Source: Gammaproteobacteria bacterium (GTDB taxonomy: Bacteria; Pseudomonadota; Gammaproteobacteria; Pseudomonadales; Halieaceae). From it: a stretch of 35,487 bases of DNA. The translations under genes were made by a program, and so were the position numbers. How positions within the stretch are numbered: the stretch's first letter is position 1; the number at the start of each line of letters is the position of its first letter. Positions 24,507 through 32,872 of this stretch are shown here, piece after piece. The notes below the pieces were generated by a model. It made no database searches. It was not told the DNA's origin and saw only the letters and a list, made by a program, of their open reading frames with translations. Where the stretch lies: the NCBI GenBank assembly GCA_030431585.1, contig JAUIIQ010000009.1:1-35487 (forward strand), written 5' to 3'.

Positions 24507-25603
24507 TCCGCAGCGATAATGATTTTGCCGCGAGCGCGGCCGGTTTCTGAATAGGCTATTGCCTGCGCAGTCTCCGCCAGAGCAAAGCGCCGATCGATCT
24601 GCGAAGTCATTTTTCCTTCCGACATCAGTTTGGCTAAATTGGTGAGGTCATCACCGTCAAGCTGCGCCATTATGGAGGTCACTTCCTGCTCCATCAAAGG
24701 CGCTGTCAGCAGTGCTTCGATCATCCCCCGAAAGGGCCCCACCCAATCCCCCGCGGGGCCTCCTACCTGCACCAGGCGGCCAGTCGGTTTCATGACCTTG
24801 CTGTTGTCCAGCAACGAGTGGTTACCCACCATATCGAGAATCAGGTCGTAGCGCTCATCGCTCTCGGTATAATTCTCCTTCTTGTAGTCGAAAACATGAT
24901 CGGCTCCGAGGCCCAGCACCATCTCGACATTTCTGGTGCTGTTCACGCCGTGCACCTCGGCGCCCAAGGACTTGGCTATTTGCACCGCGTAGGTGCCCAC
25001 GCCGCCCGAAGAACCGTTGATGAGGACTTTCTGCCCGGCCTGTAACTGGCCGCTGTCACGCAGGGCCTGCAGTGCAGTAATTGCTGCCACGGGCACGGCG
25101 GCGGCCTGCTCGAAGCTGACGTTATCCGGCACGAGAGCAATGGAGCCCGTTTCCCCGCGCACAAGGTATTCGGCGAAAGCACCATTGGCACCGCCAAATA
25201 CCCGGTCGCCGGGTTTAAAGCGGGTGACCTTTTCTCCGATGGCTTGTACCTCGCCGGCAAAATCCCTGCCCATGGACGCATCCCCGGGGGCGCCGATGCC
25301 CGTCATCAGTCGCATCACGAATGGGGAGCCGCGCATAAAGTGCCAGTCCAGCGGGTTAACACCGGCGGCATGCACCTTTACCAGCACTTCGTCTTCCTTC
25401 GGCACTGGCATTGGCACATCAACATATGCCAACACTTCTGGTCCACCGTAGCAGCCATAGGTAACTGCTTTCATAGTGGGCCCGGATACGGCCTCGGCAG
25501 CGGGGGGGCAGTCGGCTGTGTAGCCGATCAAAAGTGCCAGCGTGGAGGTAAGCAGAAAGAACACGGCAAGGATGCCGCTGGCAATTTTGTACCGAAGCTT
25601 CAT
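24503..25603 (-). CDS. MDR-family NAD(P)-dependent oxidoreductase with N-terminal membrane anchor
   Basis: A 366-residue medium-chain reductase of the zinc-free quinone oxidoreductase type. The catalytic part begins at about residue 44 with MKAVTYGCYGGPEVLAYVDV. AAGVNPLDWHFMRG and GRDFAGEVQAIGEKVTRFKPGDRVFG follow (described by their ends, about 80-140), then the NADPH motif NGSSGGVGTYAVQIAKSLGA near residue 192. No zinc-ligand cysteines are present. Oddly, the first 43 residues form a hydrophobic segment (ILAVFFLLTSTLALLIGY) plus a short linker, so the enzyme should be membrane-anchored. The ATG at 25603 starts the segment; an in-frame TTG at 25630 lies further out. Its 3' end abuts a broken HAD gene. 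The substrate is unknown, and alkenal or quinone reduction is typical. Confidence 0.88.
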   Translation of the reverse strand: MKLRYKIASGILAVFFLLTSTLALLIGYTADCPPAAEAVSGPTMKAVTYGCYGGPEVLAYVDVPMPVPKEDEVLVKVHAAGVNPLDWHFMRGSPFVMRLMTGIGAPGDASMGRDFAGEVQAIGEKVTRFKPGDRVFGGANGAFAEYLVRGETGSIALVPDNVSFEQAAAVPVAAITALQALRDSGQLQAGQKVLINGSSGGVGTYAVQIAKSLGAEVHGVNSTRNVEMVLGLGADHVFDYKKENYTESDERYDLILDMVGNHSLLDNSKVMKPTGRLVQVGGPAGDWVGPFRGMIEALLTAPLMEQEVTSIMAQLDGDDLTNLAKLMSEGKMTSQIDRRFALAETAQAIAYSETGRARGKIIIAAD

Positions 25604-26011
25604 GAACTGTTTTCCCGAGTGCGAGCGCAATAAAAGTAATGATGATAGATGGAGTCGGCGCCCTGGTCACCTCTGGAATGGTTCACCAGCCTGGTGCCGA
25701 CCCACTGCCGCTGATTCTGGCCGGATAGACCTGCTTGGCCGATAATGTCAAATACTGGCCGTTAGGGGCATAACATTCCACGCTGAGCCTCGTTACTCTG
25801 GGTTCTTCTGAGTCTGGTGGTGGCGCAGCTTCGCAGATTGACACATAGTGGGGTCACGGATACTTGACAGGTCTGGCCCTGCCTCCAGTGGAGGATCGGT
25901 GGCTGCGGAATCGGCCGGAAACTCTGGTAATGCGGAAACCTGGCCAAGGGGTGCTTAAAATAGCGCACCAGTTTTAGAATTTGTTTATAACATCTCGCTC
26001 AGGAGAAAAGT
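25604..26011. other. intergenic region before the monooxygenase, no gene recognised
   Basis: About 400 bases between divergent genes. Short frames on both strands show no recognisable protein. A possible leader feature is GGTGC...GCACC around 25950-25970. TATAAC at about 25987 could be a -10 for the monooxygenase. CAGGAG lies upstream of the ATG at 26012. Confidence 0.45.
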
Positions 26012-27544
26012 ATGGGTACACCAGAATCTGTAGCATCGCACTCAAGCGACAATCATTTCGATGTAGTCATTGTCGGCGCTGGCATCTCCGGTATCGGTTC
26101 GGCCTATCACCTGCAAAAAAATTGTGCGGACAAGCACTTTACTATTCTGGAGATGAAAGACACCTTTGGTGGCACCTGGGAAACCCACAAGTACCCCGGA
26201 GTGCGCTCTGATTCGGACCTGTACACGTTTGGCTATGAGTTCAAGCCCTGGGTGGGGCACCCTATCGCGACAGGGGAAGAGATACTCAAGTACATGGGCG
26301 AGGTTATCGAGGAAAACGACCTGGCGCGCCATATACGTTATGGCCATCGCATTACCGCCTGTCGCTGGTCCAGTGCCGAAAACCTCTGGCACCTCGACGT
26401 CACTCGCCTTGCTGATGGGGAGCAACTGCAATTTACCTGTGGTTTCCTGTGGATGTGCCAGGGCTACTACGATCATGAAAATCCCTATATTCCCGACTGG
26501 CCGGGTATGGACCAGTATCAAGGGCAGCTGGTTCATGCACAGCAATGGGATCCGGAGACGGACTACGCAGGCAAGCGTGTACTGGTTATTGGTTCAGGGG
26601 CGACGGCTGCGACCGTGATACCGGAGTTCGCAAAAACCGCGAAGCACGTGACCATGCTGCAACGCTCTCCCACCTATTTTTACTGTGATGAAAACCGCAA
26701 TGAGCTGGCGGATCGCCTGCGTCTGATCGGCATAGATGAGGCAACGGTTCATCGTATCGTGCGAGCTGACATCATTTACCAGCAGTTTGAGATGACGCAC
26801 CTGTCAGAATCTGATCCCGAGGCGATGATTGAAATGTTGCGAGACCAGATCCGCAGTTATGTGGGCGACGACTTCGAGTTCGAGCCCCACTTCGTACCCA
26901 GGTATCGACCCTGGCAACAGAGGCTCGCGTTCTGTCCGCAAGCCGATATATTCAAAGCCGCAGTCGATGGCAAATTGACCGTGGTAACGGATACTCTGGA
27001 GACCTTTACCGAAAACGGGGTGCGCACCTCTTCCGGAGAAGAAATAGAAGCGGACATTATCGTTGCCGCCACGGGTTTCAATTTGCTGGTCATGGGCGGC
27101 ATCCCTTTCGAGGTCGATGGCGAGCCGGTGAACTGGCACGACACAGTCAATTACCGCGGTATGATGTTTACCGGTGTGCCCAACATGGTGTGGGTGTTTG
27201 GCTATTTCCGCGCCAGCTGGACCCTGCGTGTTGACATGCTGGGTGAGCTGGTATGCCGGCTGTTAAAGAATATGGACGAGCGTGGCGCAAAGCGCGTGGA
27301 AGTATCCTTGCGCGACGAAGACCGGGATATGGAAATTTTGCCCTGGATCAGTGAAGATGAGTTCAATCCCAATTACCTGATGCGCGACCTGGATCAGCTT
27401 CCCTCTCGAGGCAGTAAGCCCGAGTGGCGGCACAATCAGGATTATTGGGTGGAGCGTCATCAGATCCCTGCAACCGATCTGAATGCTGCTGAGTTTGTCT
27501 ATGATGGCCAGCAAGGCGCGGGTGTTCAGAGTAATTCTGGCTGA
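26012..27544 (+). CDS. Baeyer-Villiger-type flavin monooxygenase
   Basis: A 510-residue FAD/NADPH class B monooxygenase that inserts oxygen next to a ketone or hydroxylates a soft nucleophile. VVIVGAGISGIGSAYHL (about 18-34) binds FAD. FGGTWETHKYPGVRSD (about 52-67) is the region typical of Baeyer-Villiger enzymes. YQGQLVHAQQWD at about 169-180 matches the fingerprint F/Y-x-G-x3-H-x3-W-P/D. VLVIGSGATAATVIPE (about 187-202) binds NADPH, and IIVAATGFN closes the flavin domain. The length is near the usual 500-540. The start has CAGGAG upstream. It runs in the same direction as the PQQ dehydrogenase 94 bases on, and faces the MDR gene. The substrate is unknown. Confidence 0.93.
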   Translation: MGTPESVASHSSDNHFDVVIVGAGISGIGSAYHLQKNCADKHFTILEMKDTFGGTWETHKYPGVRSDSDLYTFGYEFKPWVGHPIATGEEILKYMGEVIEENDLARHIRYGHRITACRWSSAENLWHLDVTRLADGEQLQFTCGFLWMCQGYYDHENPYIPDWPGMDQYQGQLVHAQQWDPETDYAGKRVLVIGSGATAATVIPEFAKTAKHVTMLQRSPTYFYCDENRNELADRLRLIGIDEATVHRIVRADIIYQQFEMTHLSESDPEAMIEMLRDQIRSYVGDDFEFEPHFVPRYRPWQQRLAFCPQADIFKAAVDGKLTVVTDTLETFTENGVRTSSGEEIEADIIVAATGFNLLVMGGIPFEVDGEPVNWHDTVNYRGMMFTGVPNMVWVFGYFRASWTLRVDMLGELVCRLLKNMDERGAKRVEVSLRDEDRDMEILPWISEDEFNPNYLMRDLDQLPSRGSKPEWRHNQDYWVERHQIPATDLNAAEFVYDGQQGAGVQSNSG

Positions 27545-27638
27545 GCCCGGTGTCTGCGAATATCGGGACAGGCGGTTCCTCTGCTCAACCCATACGAAAA
27601 CAATCAATATAAATGTCGTTCACATGAGAGCTTACAAC

Positions 27639-29813
27639 ATGTTGAAAATTCATTGGCGCAGCGTAGTGCTGCTTGCACTGATGCCCTTGTTTGTCGCCTG
27701 CCAGCAAAAGGCAGCTGAAGAATCCACCCAGGGCGCCGGCGAACAGCCCGCGGCCGTCGCAGCAGCCGCAGCTGTAGCCGTCGCCGCTGTGGACAGTGAG
27801 CGCCTGGTGGCTGCCGACAGCGAGCCCGGTAACTGGATGTCCTATGGCCGCACCTACAGCGAACAACGCTACAGTAGACTCAAGCAGGTGAGCGACACCA
27901 GCGTCGAGAACCTCGGCCTGGCCTGGCACTTCGACCTGGATACCGAACGCGGTATCGAGGCCACCTCCATCGTGGTCGACGGGGTGATGTACCTGACTTC
28001 CGCCTGGAGTAAGGTTTACGCGCTGGACGCTGCCAGCGGCGCACCGTTGTGGAGTTACGATCCCGGCGTCAAGAAGGACGTCACCCGCCACGCCTGTTGC
28101 GATGCCGTCAATCGGGGCGTGGCCGTTTGGGAGGGGCAGGTGTTTGTGGGCGTGCTCGACGGCCGTCTGGTGGCGCTGGATGCCGCCACTGGCGCAGTCA
28201 ACTGGGAAGTGGTCACGGTGGATCAGAGCAAGCCTTACACCATCACTGGTGCGCCCAGGGTGGTTAAGGGCAAGGTACTGATTGGCAACGGTGGCGCCGA
28301 GTTTGGCGTACGCGGTTACCTCAGCGCCTATGACGCAAAAAGTGGAGCAATGGTGTGGCGCTTCTATACCGTTCCCGGCAACCCGGAGCTGGGCTTCGAA
28401 AATGCCGCGATGGAAATGGCGGCGAAGACCTGGAACGGCAAGTGGTGGGAACTCGGTGGAGGAGGGGGTACCGTCTGGGACGCCATGGCCTATGACCCCG
28501 AGCTGGATCTGCTTTATTTCGGTGTCGGCAACGGTACGCCCTGGAACCGGGAAATTCGCTCACCCGGGGGTGGCGACAACCTGTTCCTGTCCTCGATCGT
28601 CGCGGTGCGTCCCGACACTGGCGAGTACGTCTGGCACTACCAGACCACGCCCGGGGAAACCTGGGATTACACCGCGACCCAACACATTATCCTGGCCGAT
28701 ATAGAGCTGGAGGGGAAAACCCGCAAGGTGTTAATGCAGGCACCCAAGAACGGTTTTTTCTACCTTATCGACCGCACCGATGGCACCCTGCTCAGCGCCA
28801 ACAACTATATCGATATCACCTGGGCAACCCATGTGGATATAGCAACCGGCCGACCGGTTGAGGTCGAGGGCGCGCGCTATACGGAGGGGCCGTTTACGGT
28901 GTACCCCTCCTACCTGGGTGGGCACAACTGGCATCCCATGTCTTACAACCCCGATACCGGGCTGGTGTATATCCCGGTGCTGGATTTCCCCGCCGCCTAT
29001 GGCCAGCCGGAAGAGTTTATCTACCGTCCCGGCATCAGCAATACCGGCACCGACGGCGTTATTGGCAGCCTGCCCGACGCGCAGGCCGAGCGGGATGCCA
29101 TACGCCCCCTCATGAAGGGACGGCTGCTGGCCTGGGACCCGGTAACGCAGCGCGAGGCCTGGCGGGTGGAACACGACGGCCCCTGGAACGGCGGGACGCT
29201 GACCACTGCCGGCAACCTCGTGTTCCAGGGTACGGCGGACGGCAAGTTCGTAGCCTACCGTGCTGACAACGGCGAGCGGCTGTGGGACTTCGCCACCCAG
29301 ACGGGCGTGGTTGCTCCGCCGATCACCTATGCCATTGACGGTGAACAGTATATCTCTGTCAACGTCGGCTGGGGTGGCGCCTATGCACTGGTGTTCGGGG
29401 AGTTCGTCACGCCCGAGAGCCTGCCGAACGTCAGCCGGACGCTGACCTTCAAGCTGGGCGCCGATGGCAAACTGCCGGAGCTGGATTGGCAGCCGCGGGT
29501 CGTATTCAACCCCCCTGCGCAAACCGGCAGCGAGGAAAGCATCCGCGAAGGCTTCGCCCTGTACCAGGATATCTGCATGGGCTGCCACGGGCTCAACGCC
29601 GTCTCGGGCCTGTTGATACCGGACCTGCGAGGCTCGGCTTACCTGTACGACCCCGCCGGCTGGAACGCGGTGGTTCTGGGCGGGGCACTGAAGGCAAACG
29701 GGATGGCGGCGTTCGACCAGTGGCTGGACGAGGCACAGGCAGCGGCGATCCGGGATTACATCATCCAGCAGGCCTGGCGTGGCCAGAACCTGCAGGCGCC
29801 GAAAGGGAAATAA
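27639..29813 (+). CDS. PQQ-dependent quinohemoprotein alcohol dehydrogenase, lipoprotein-like
   Basis: A 724-residue periplasmic type II quinohemoprotein that oxidises alcohols with PQQ and passes electrons to its own haem. The N-terminus has a signal peptide ending LFVAC with Cys21, so it may be a lipoprotein. An Ala-rich linker (about 32-50) follows. The eight-bladed propeller spans about 60-600 with tryptophan-docking motifs such as ALDAASGAPLW. Vicinal Cys153-Cys154 in RHACCDAVNRG is the PQQ-contacting disulfide, and the Asp of GETWDYTATQ is the likely base. CMGCH (646-650) binds haem c, with Met689 a probable axial ligand. The ATG at 27639 follows GAGAG; an ATG at 27624 is an alternative. 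PQQ synthesis genes are not in the window. Confidence 0.94.
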   Translation: MLKIHWRSVVLLALMPLFVACQQKAAEESTQGAGEQPAAVAAAAAVAVAAVDSERLVAADSEPGNWMSYGRTYSEQRYSRLKQVSDTSVENLGLAWHFDLDTERGIEATSIVVDGVMYLTSAWSKVYALDAASGAPLWSYDPGVKKDVTRHACCDAVNRGVAVWEGQVFVGVLDGRLVALDAATGAVNWEVVTVDQSKPYTITGAPRVVKGKVLIGNGGAEFGVRGYLSAYDAKSGAMVWRFYTVPGNPELGFENAAMEMAAKTWNGKWWELGGGGGTVWDAMAYDPELDLLYFGVGNGTPWNREIRSPGGGDNLFLSSIVAVRPDTGEYVWHYQTTPGETWDYTATQHIILADIELEGKTRKVLMQAPKNGFFYLIDRTDGTLLSANNYIDITWATHVDIATGRPVEVEGARYTEGPFTVYPSYLGGHNWHPMSYNPDTGLVYIPVLDFPAAYGQPEEFIYRPGISNTGTDGVIGSLPDAQAERDAIRPLMKGRLLAWDPVTQREAWRVEHDGPWNGGTLTTAGNLVFQGTADGKFVAYRADNGERLWDFATQTGVVAPPITYAIDGEQYISVNVGWGGAYALVFGEFVTPESLPNVSRTLTFKLGADGKLPELDWQPRVVFNPPAQTGSEESIREGFALYQDICMGCHGLNAVSGLLIPDLRGSAYLYDPAGWNAVVLGGALKANGMAAFDQWLDEAQAAAIRDYIIQQAWRGQNLQAPKGK

Positions 29814-29834
29814 AAATCAGGGGGGTGGGAAACG

Positions 29835-29967
29835 ATGAAGCAATACCAGCTCACCACCCCCGGAGGACTTGCCGACCTGGCCGTGATAGGCCCGGAGGTC
29901 CCATAGCCAGCGGCAGGGTAGGTACCGGTGCACGGGCAGTGAGTGCTGCTGTCCAAAATGCAGAAGG
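29835..29967 (+). pseudogene. broken 5' fragment of an MDR (quinone reductase-like) gene
   Basis: An ATG with a G-rich ribosome-binding site (GGGTGGGA, 5 bases before) starts a frame reading MKQYQLTTPGGLADLAVIG. This is a typical first strand of a zinc-free MDR oxidoreductase. A stop at 29904-29906 interrupts it. In another frame the next stretch reads ARAVSAAV, which fits the following MDR segment (V-x-V-R-A-x-S-L-N), so a frameshift and later substitutions are likely. The sequence then runs into the xth stop, and the rest of the gene is missing. It is not the same gene as the intact MDR at 24503-25603. Confidence 0.5.
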
Positions 29968-30732
29968 CTAGCGAAATTCCACGCTGACCGGGCAGTGATC
30001 GGAACCAATGATGTCGTTGTGGATCGCCGCGCCGTCGATACGCGATGTGACCAGGTCTGACGTTCCCAGAAAATAGTCAATGCGCCAGCCCACGTTCTTC
30101 GCCCGTGCCCCGGCGCGGTAGCTCCACCAACTGTACTTCACCGTGTCGGGATAAAAATGCCTGAAGGTATCGATGAAGCCTGCGGCGATAATATTGTCCA
30201 TGCCGTCTATCTCTTTCTGGGTGAAACCGGCGCTCTTGTTGTAGTTGGGTTTGGGCCGGGCAAGATCGATGTCCCGGTGGGCGACGTTGAAGTCCCCGCA
30301 CATCAATACCGGTTTGTGTTGTTCCAGATTGCGGACGAAGGCGAGAAAGTCACGGTCCCAGGTTTCCCGGTAGGGCAGGCGCACCAGCGCATTTCCTGAG
30401 TTCGGGGTATAGACGGTGATCAGGTAATGGTCAGCGAACTCCGCGGTGAGTACCCTGCCTTCCTGGTCGTGCTCCTCAATGCCGATATCGGCTCGTACCG
30501 CCAATGGCCGCTCCCGCGCCAGAATCGCCACCCCGGAATAGCCCTTGCGCACAGCCGAGTTGCTGTAGACATGGTAGCCGTCTACACCTTCCAGTGCGGC
30601 CACCACCTGGTCGTCCTGCGCCTTGGTCTCCTGCAGGCAGACAATGTCGCTCTGCAGCGCATGCAGGGAGTCGGCGAAACCTTTTTTCATCACGGCGCGC
30701 AGACCGTTGACGTTCCAGGAAGTGATTCTCAT
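29968..30732 (-). CDS. xth: exodeoxyribonuclease III
   Basis: A 254-residue Mg-dependent AP endonuclease/3'-5' exonuclease of the ExoIII/ExoA family, used in base excision repair. SWNVNGLRA (5-13) and CLQETKAQ (about 32-39) hold the metal-binding Asn and Glu. VYTPNSG has the catalytic Tyr, and [12 protein letters not shown] (about 146-157) has the Asp/Asn pair. [20 protein letters not shown] supports the DNA-binding loop, and [10 protein letters not shown] ends with the catalytic Asp-His. The length is normal, and the motifs are closer to ExoA than to E. coli XthA (268). It is convergent with the MDR fragment. No strong ribosome-binding site is seen. Confidence 0.96.
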   Translation of the reverse strand: MRITSWNVNGLRAVMKKGFADSLHALQSDIVCLQETKAQDDQVVAALEGVDGYHVYSNSAVRKGYSGVAILARERPLAVRADIGIEEHDQEGRVLTAEFADHYLITVYTPNSGNALVRLPYRETWDRDFLAFVRNLEQHKPVLMCGDFNVAHRDIDLARPKPNYNKSAGFTQKEIDGMDNIIAAGFIDTFRHFYPDTVKYSWWSYRAGARAKNVGWRIDYFLGTSDLVTSRIDGAAIHNDIIGSDHCPVSVEFR

Positions 30733-31227
30733 TTTGGCTGGGCGCCTTCATCAGTTGGTGAGGTGCGTACTTTAGCGCATAGGCGGGGCGTTTATAAATG
30801 TCTCATCCATGAACTGGGCGCTGCAGGAACAGGGAGGCTACCTCAGCTGGGACAAGTCGCAGAGCTTTTGTCAATGAATTGTCGCCCTGGACGCCATGGA
30901 TCAGCGCGGCTATCACTATCAACCCGAGGCTCCGAGCGTGACCTGCATTCATCGCATAATAGGGATCAATCTACTCGCGTGTTTTCTGGAGTTTGGCTCG
31001 GGGTGCCAACAGGCGAAGCATCGGTAAACAGGGTACAGCCTCGCACTGGATACGCCTCAAGTGTCAATTCCACGACAGTTCCCGCGGATCCGCCAGGCTA
31101 TCCTTGTCAGTTAGAGAGGAGGCATCGGCCTGCGATGGGTTACCCGGTGCAAGCGACCACCCGATAAACCAAAACCCGTTGACCAGAACGGTGACACGGT
31201 TTTAACAGTAAATCAGGAGTCCAGCAG
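30733..31227. other. intergenic region, no gene recognised
   Basis: About 495 bases between xth and the DUF1330 gene. Plus-strand frames stay open over part of it but show no family-like sequence. One short frame from 30809 (MNWALQEQGGYLSWDKSQ) starts and stops within 23 codons and is unrecognised. A weak promoter candidate, TTGACC (31179-31184) with TTTAAC or TTAACA 16-17 bases on, lies before the DUF1330 gene. Confidence 0.5.
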
Positions 31228-31572
31228 ATGAGCCAAGACACTACACCAGACACGACACATCAAAACACGCCGCCCAAGGGCTATGTGATATTTGATGTAA
31301 AGATCACCGACATGGCGCGATACCAGGATTTTATGCAGTGTATAAAGCCCACCATTGAAGCTGCGGGTGGCCGTTATCTTGTCCGCGGAGGTGAACACAA
31401 GGTTCTGGAGGGTGACTGGGAGCCTGACAGGTTAGTCATATTTGAGTTTCCGTCAGTGGAGCAAGCCGAGGCATTTTACTTCAGTGAAAACTACCAGGGC
31501 GGCGCCAAGAAAATCAGGGACGAATGCAGTACGGGCAAAGTGGTTGTTGTGGAAGGGCTTGCTGGCGCCTGA
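31228..31572 (+). CDS. DUF1330 domain protein
   Basis: A 114-residue protein with a ferredoxin-like (dimeric alpha-beta barrel) DUF1330 domain. GYVIFDVKITDMARYQDF opens the domain at about residue 18. GGRYLVRGGEHKVLEGDW (about 47-64) and RLVIFEFPSVEQAEAFY (about 68-84) are strongly family-like, with SENYQGGAKKIRDECSTG after them. The first 17 residues, rich in Thr, Asp and Pro, are an extra tail. The function is not established for the family; small-molecule or monooxygenase-like roles are proposed from the fold. AGGAG lies 9 bases before the ATG. It stands alone between a gene-free region and the minus-strand exported proteins. Confidence 0.92.
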   Translation: MSQDTTPDTTHQNTPPKGYVIFDVKITDMARYQDFMQCIKPTIEAAGGRYLVRGGEHKVLEGDWEPDRLVIFEFPSVEQAEAFYFSENYQGGAKKIRDECSTGKVVVVEGLAGA

Positions 31573-31639
31573 CCACTCAAGGGTATTTAGCCGTGCAAGC
31601 TGTAGTCCGCATCATGCCTCTCGTACTTCCAGATCACCT

Positions 31640-32779
31640 TTACTGAAACGGAAAACGCACGATCTCTTCTGTCAAGGCAGAGTCGTAGTAAAACGTCAGC
31701 GTTTTACCTGTCGGTTTTACGTGTGTGGTTGTTTTAAGCAAGGTCGGGTTACCCATCGCTGCCCGATCCACTTCGTCGAAAGCAAGCACGCCGTCCAGAC
31801 GTGTATAAACCTGGTTGATTTTGCGGCGCTGCACCTCATTGCGGAAGGCTTCTGCAGTGTCTCGCGATAACTTCCACTTGAGAGCCGGTATTGTTACCTC
31901 ACCGCTGGCGTTCTCGTAGAACTGTATGTCGACGTCAGATGTTGACACGTTCTGCAAACCACCTGGTAGCGCCTTCATGCGCGCGCCGCCCACGTTCCGG
32001 AACAAATACACACCTTCCTTGAAGTCGTAGCGTGGGATGGAAATCTGCCCGACTACTGTAACCTCACGCGAAATACTATTTGCGTAGGCCAGCAGTTTGT
32101 CGAAATATTTGTCGAGAAAGACCTGATAGGCTGCGCGAAAACGGAACTCGTTGTAGCCTGCGCCCCATACCGGGGTAAGCCCGGCGATATCAAACGGGCG
32201 GGCACCGTGGAAACGGTCCAGCGGGCAGGACGCTTCGGCGACACAAAACACTTCACGGTATGGCCCATCCGCCAGCGCGCCTCGCGCCGCCCTTTCCACC
32301 AACGGTGCCCAGGGGCGCATGAACGCATTGATTTTGTAAGGCCGCTTACCCGACTCATAGACTTTTTGCATGTTCTCTTTGGTGAAGATGTCGCTGTTCT
32401 CGGCGAGCGTCTGCATATCCATCCATTGCTGATGACCGATGCGTTGCACATGCATGCCGCGCATGCGGCGGTTTCGCTCAGTGATGCCCAACTGATTAAC
32501 AATGACCGGGTCCATCAAGTTTTGCTGAATGCCCATGCGGTATCGTCCGTCGATGCCGGTGACCGGGAAGCTGCGCATGGTGGCGCTGTCAGCTGGCACA
32601 ATGGTCATCATGCTGCCTTCGGGCAAATACGGCTCTACATTGGATGAACTCACGCGAGCGTTCTGGGCAAACACGGTAGTGGTTACGAGAGACAAGGCTG
32701 CCACTGCAGCAAGCGCTCCACTGCACAGGCAGCTGGCACGTTTAATTGGCAAGAAATGGGTTCGTGTGAGCGATTCCAT
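31640..32779 (-). CDS. exported protein of unknown function, paralogue of the upstream gene
   Basis: A 379-residue secreted protein that I do not recognise. A Sec signal peptide with a long basic n-region ends at VFAQNA, about residue 39. The mature part is mixed alpha/beta. FCVAEASC holds a cysteine pair 7 residues apart that could form a periplasmic disulfide. LLAYANSISREVTVV (about 234-248) and RYDFKEGVYLF (about 255-265) recur in modified form in the next gene upstream. The C-terminus ends FYYDSALTEEIVRF. GAGGA lies 7 bases before the ATG at 32779. It follows its paralogue by about 90 bases on the same strand, so co-transcription is likely. No transmembrane segment other than the signal is seen. 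Confidence 0.78.
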   Translation of the reverse strand: MESLTRTHFLPIKRASCLCSGALAAVAALSLVTTTVFAQNARVSSSNVEPYLPEGSMMTIVPADSATMRSFPVTGIDGRYRMGIQQNLMDPVIVNQLGITERNRRMRGMHVQRIGHQQWMDMQTLAENSDIFTKENMQKVYESGKRPYKINAFMRPWAPLVERAARGALADGPYREVFCVAEASCPLDRFHGARPFDIAGLTPVWGAGYNEFRFRAAYQVFLDKYFDKLLAYANSISREVTVVGQISIPRYDFKEGVYLFRNVGGARMKALPGGLQNVSTSDVDIQFYENASGEVTIPALKWKLSRDTAEAFRNEVQRRKINQVYTRLDGVLAFDEVDRAAMGNPTLLKTTTHVKPTGKTLTFYYDSALTEEIVRFPFQ

Positions 32780-32872
32780 GGGATTTTCCTCAATTACTTA
32801 TGCTTTTGCCAGGTTGCCTACGAGCTGGAGAATGACGCTCGCTACCAAACACTCTGGCTCAGAGTAAACCGA

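Noticed and set aside
29486-29971. 161-codon plus-strand frame at the end of the PQQ dehydrogenase
   Set aside because: It overlaps the haem domain in another frame and is rich in Arg and Gly, as expected of a shadow. Only its last part (after 29907) is of interest, as decayed MDR sequence.
30427-31167. 246-codon plus-strand frame running from inside xth into the intergenic region
   Set aside because: The first half is antisense to xth. The second half is low-complexity in composition, with no family-like motif and no ribosome-binding site.
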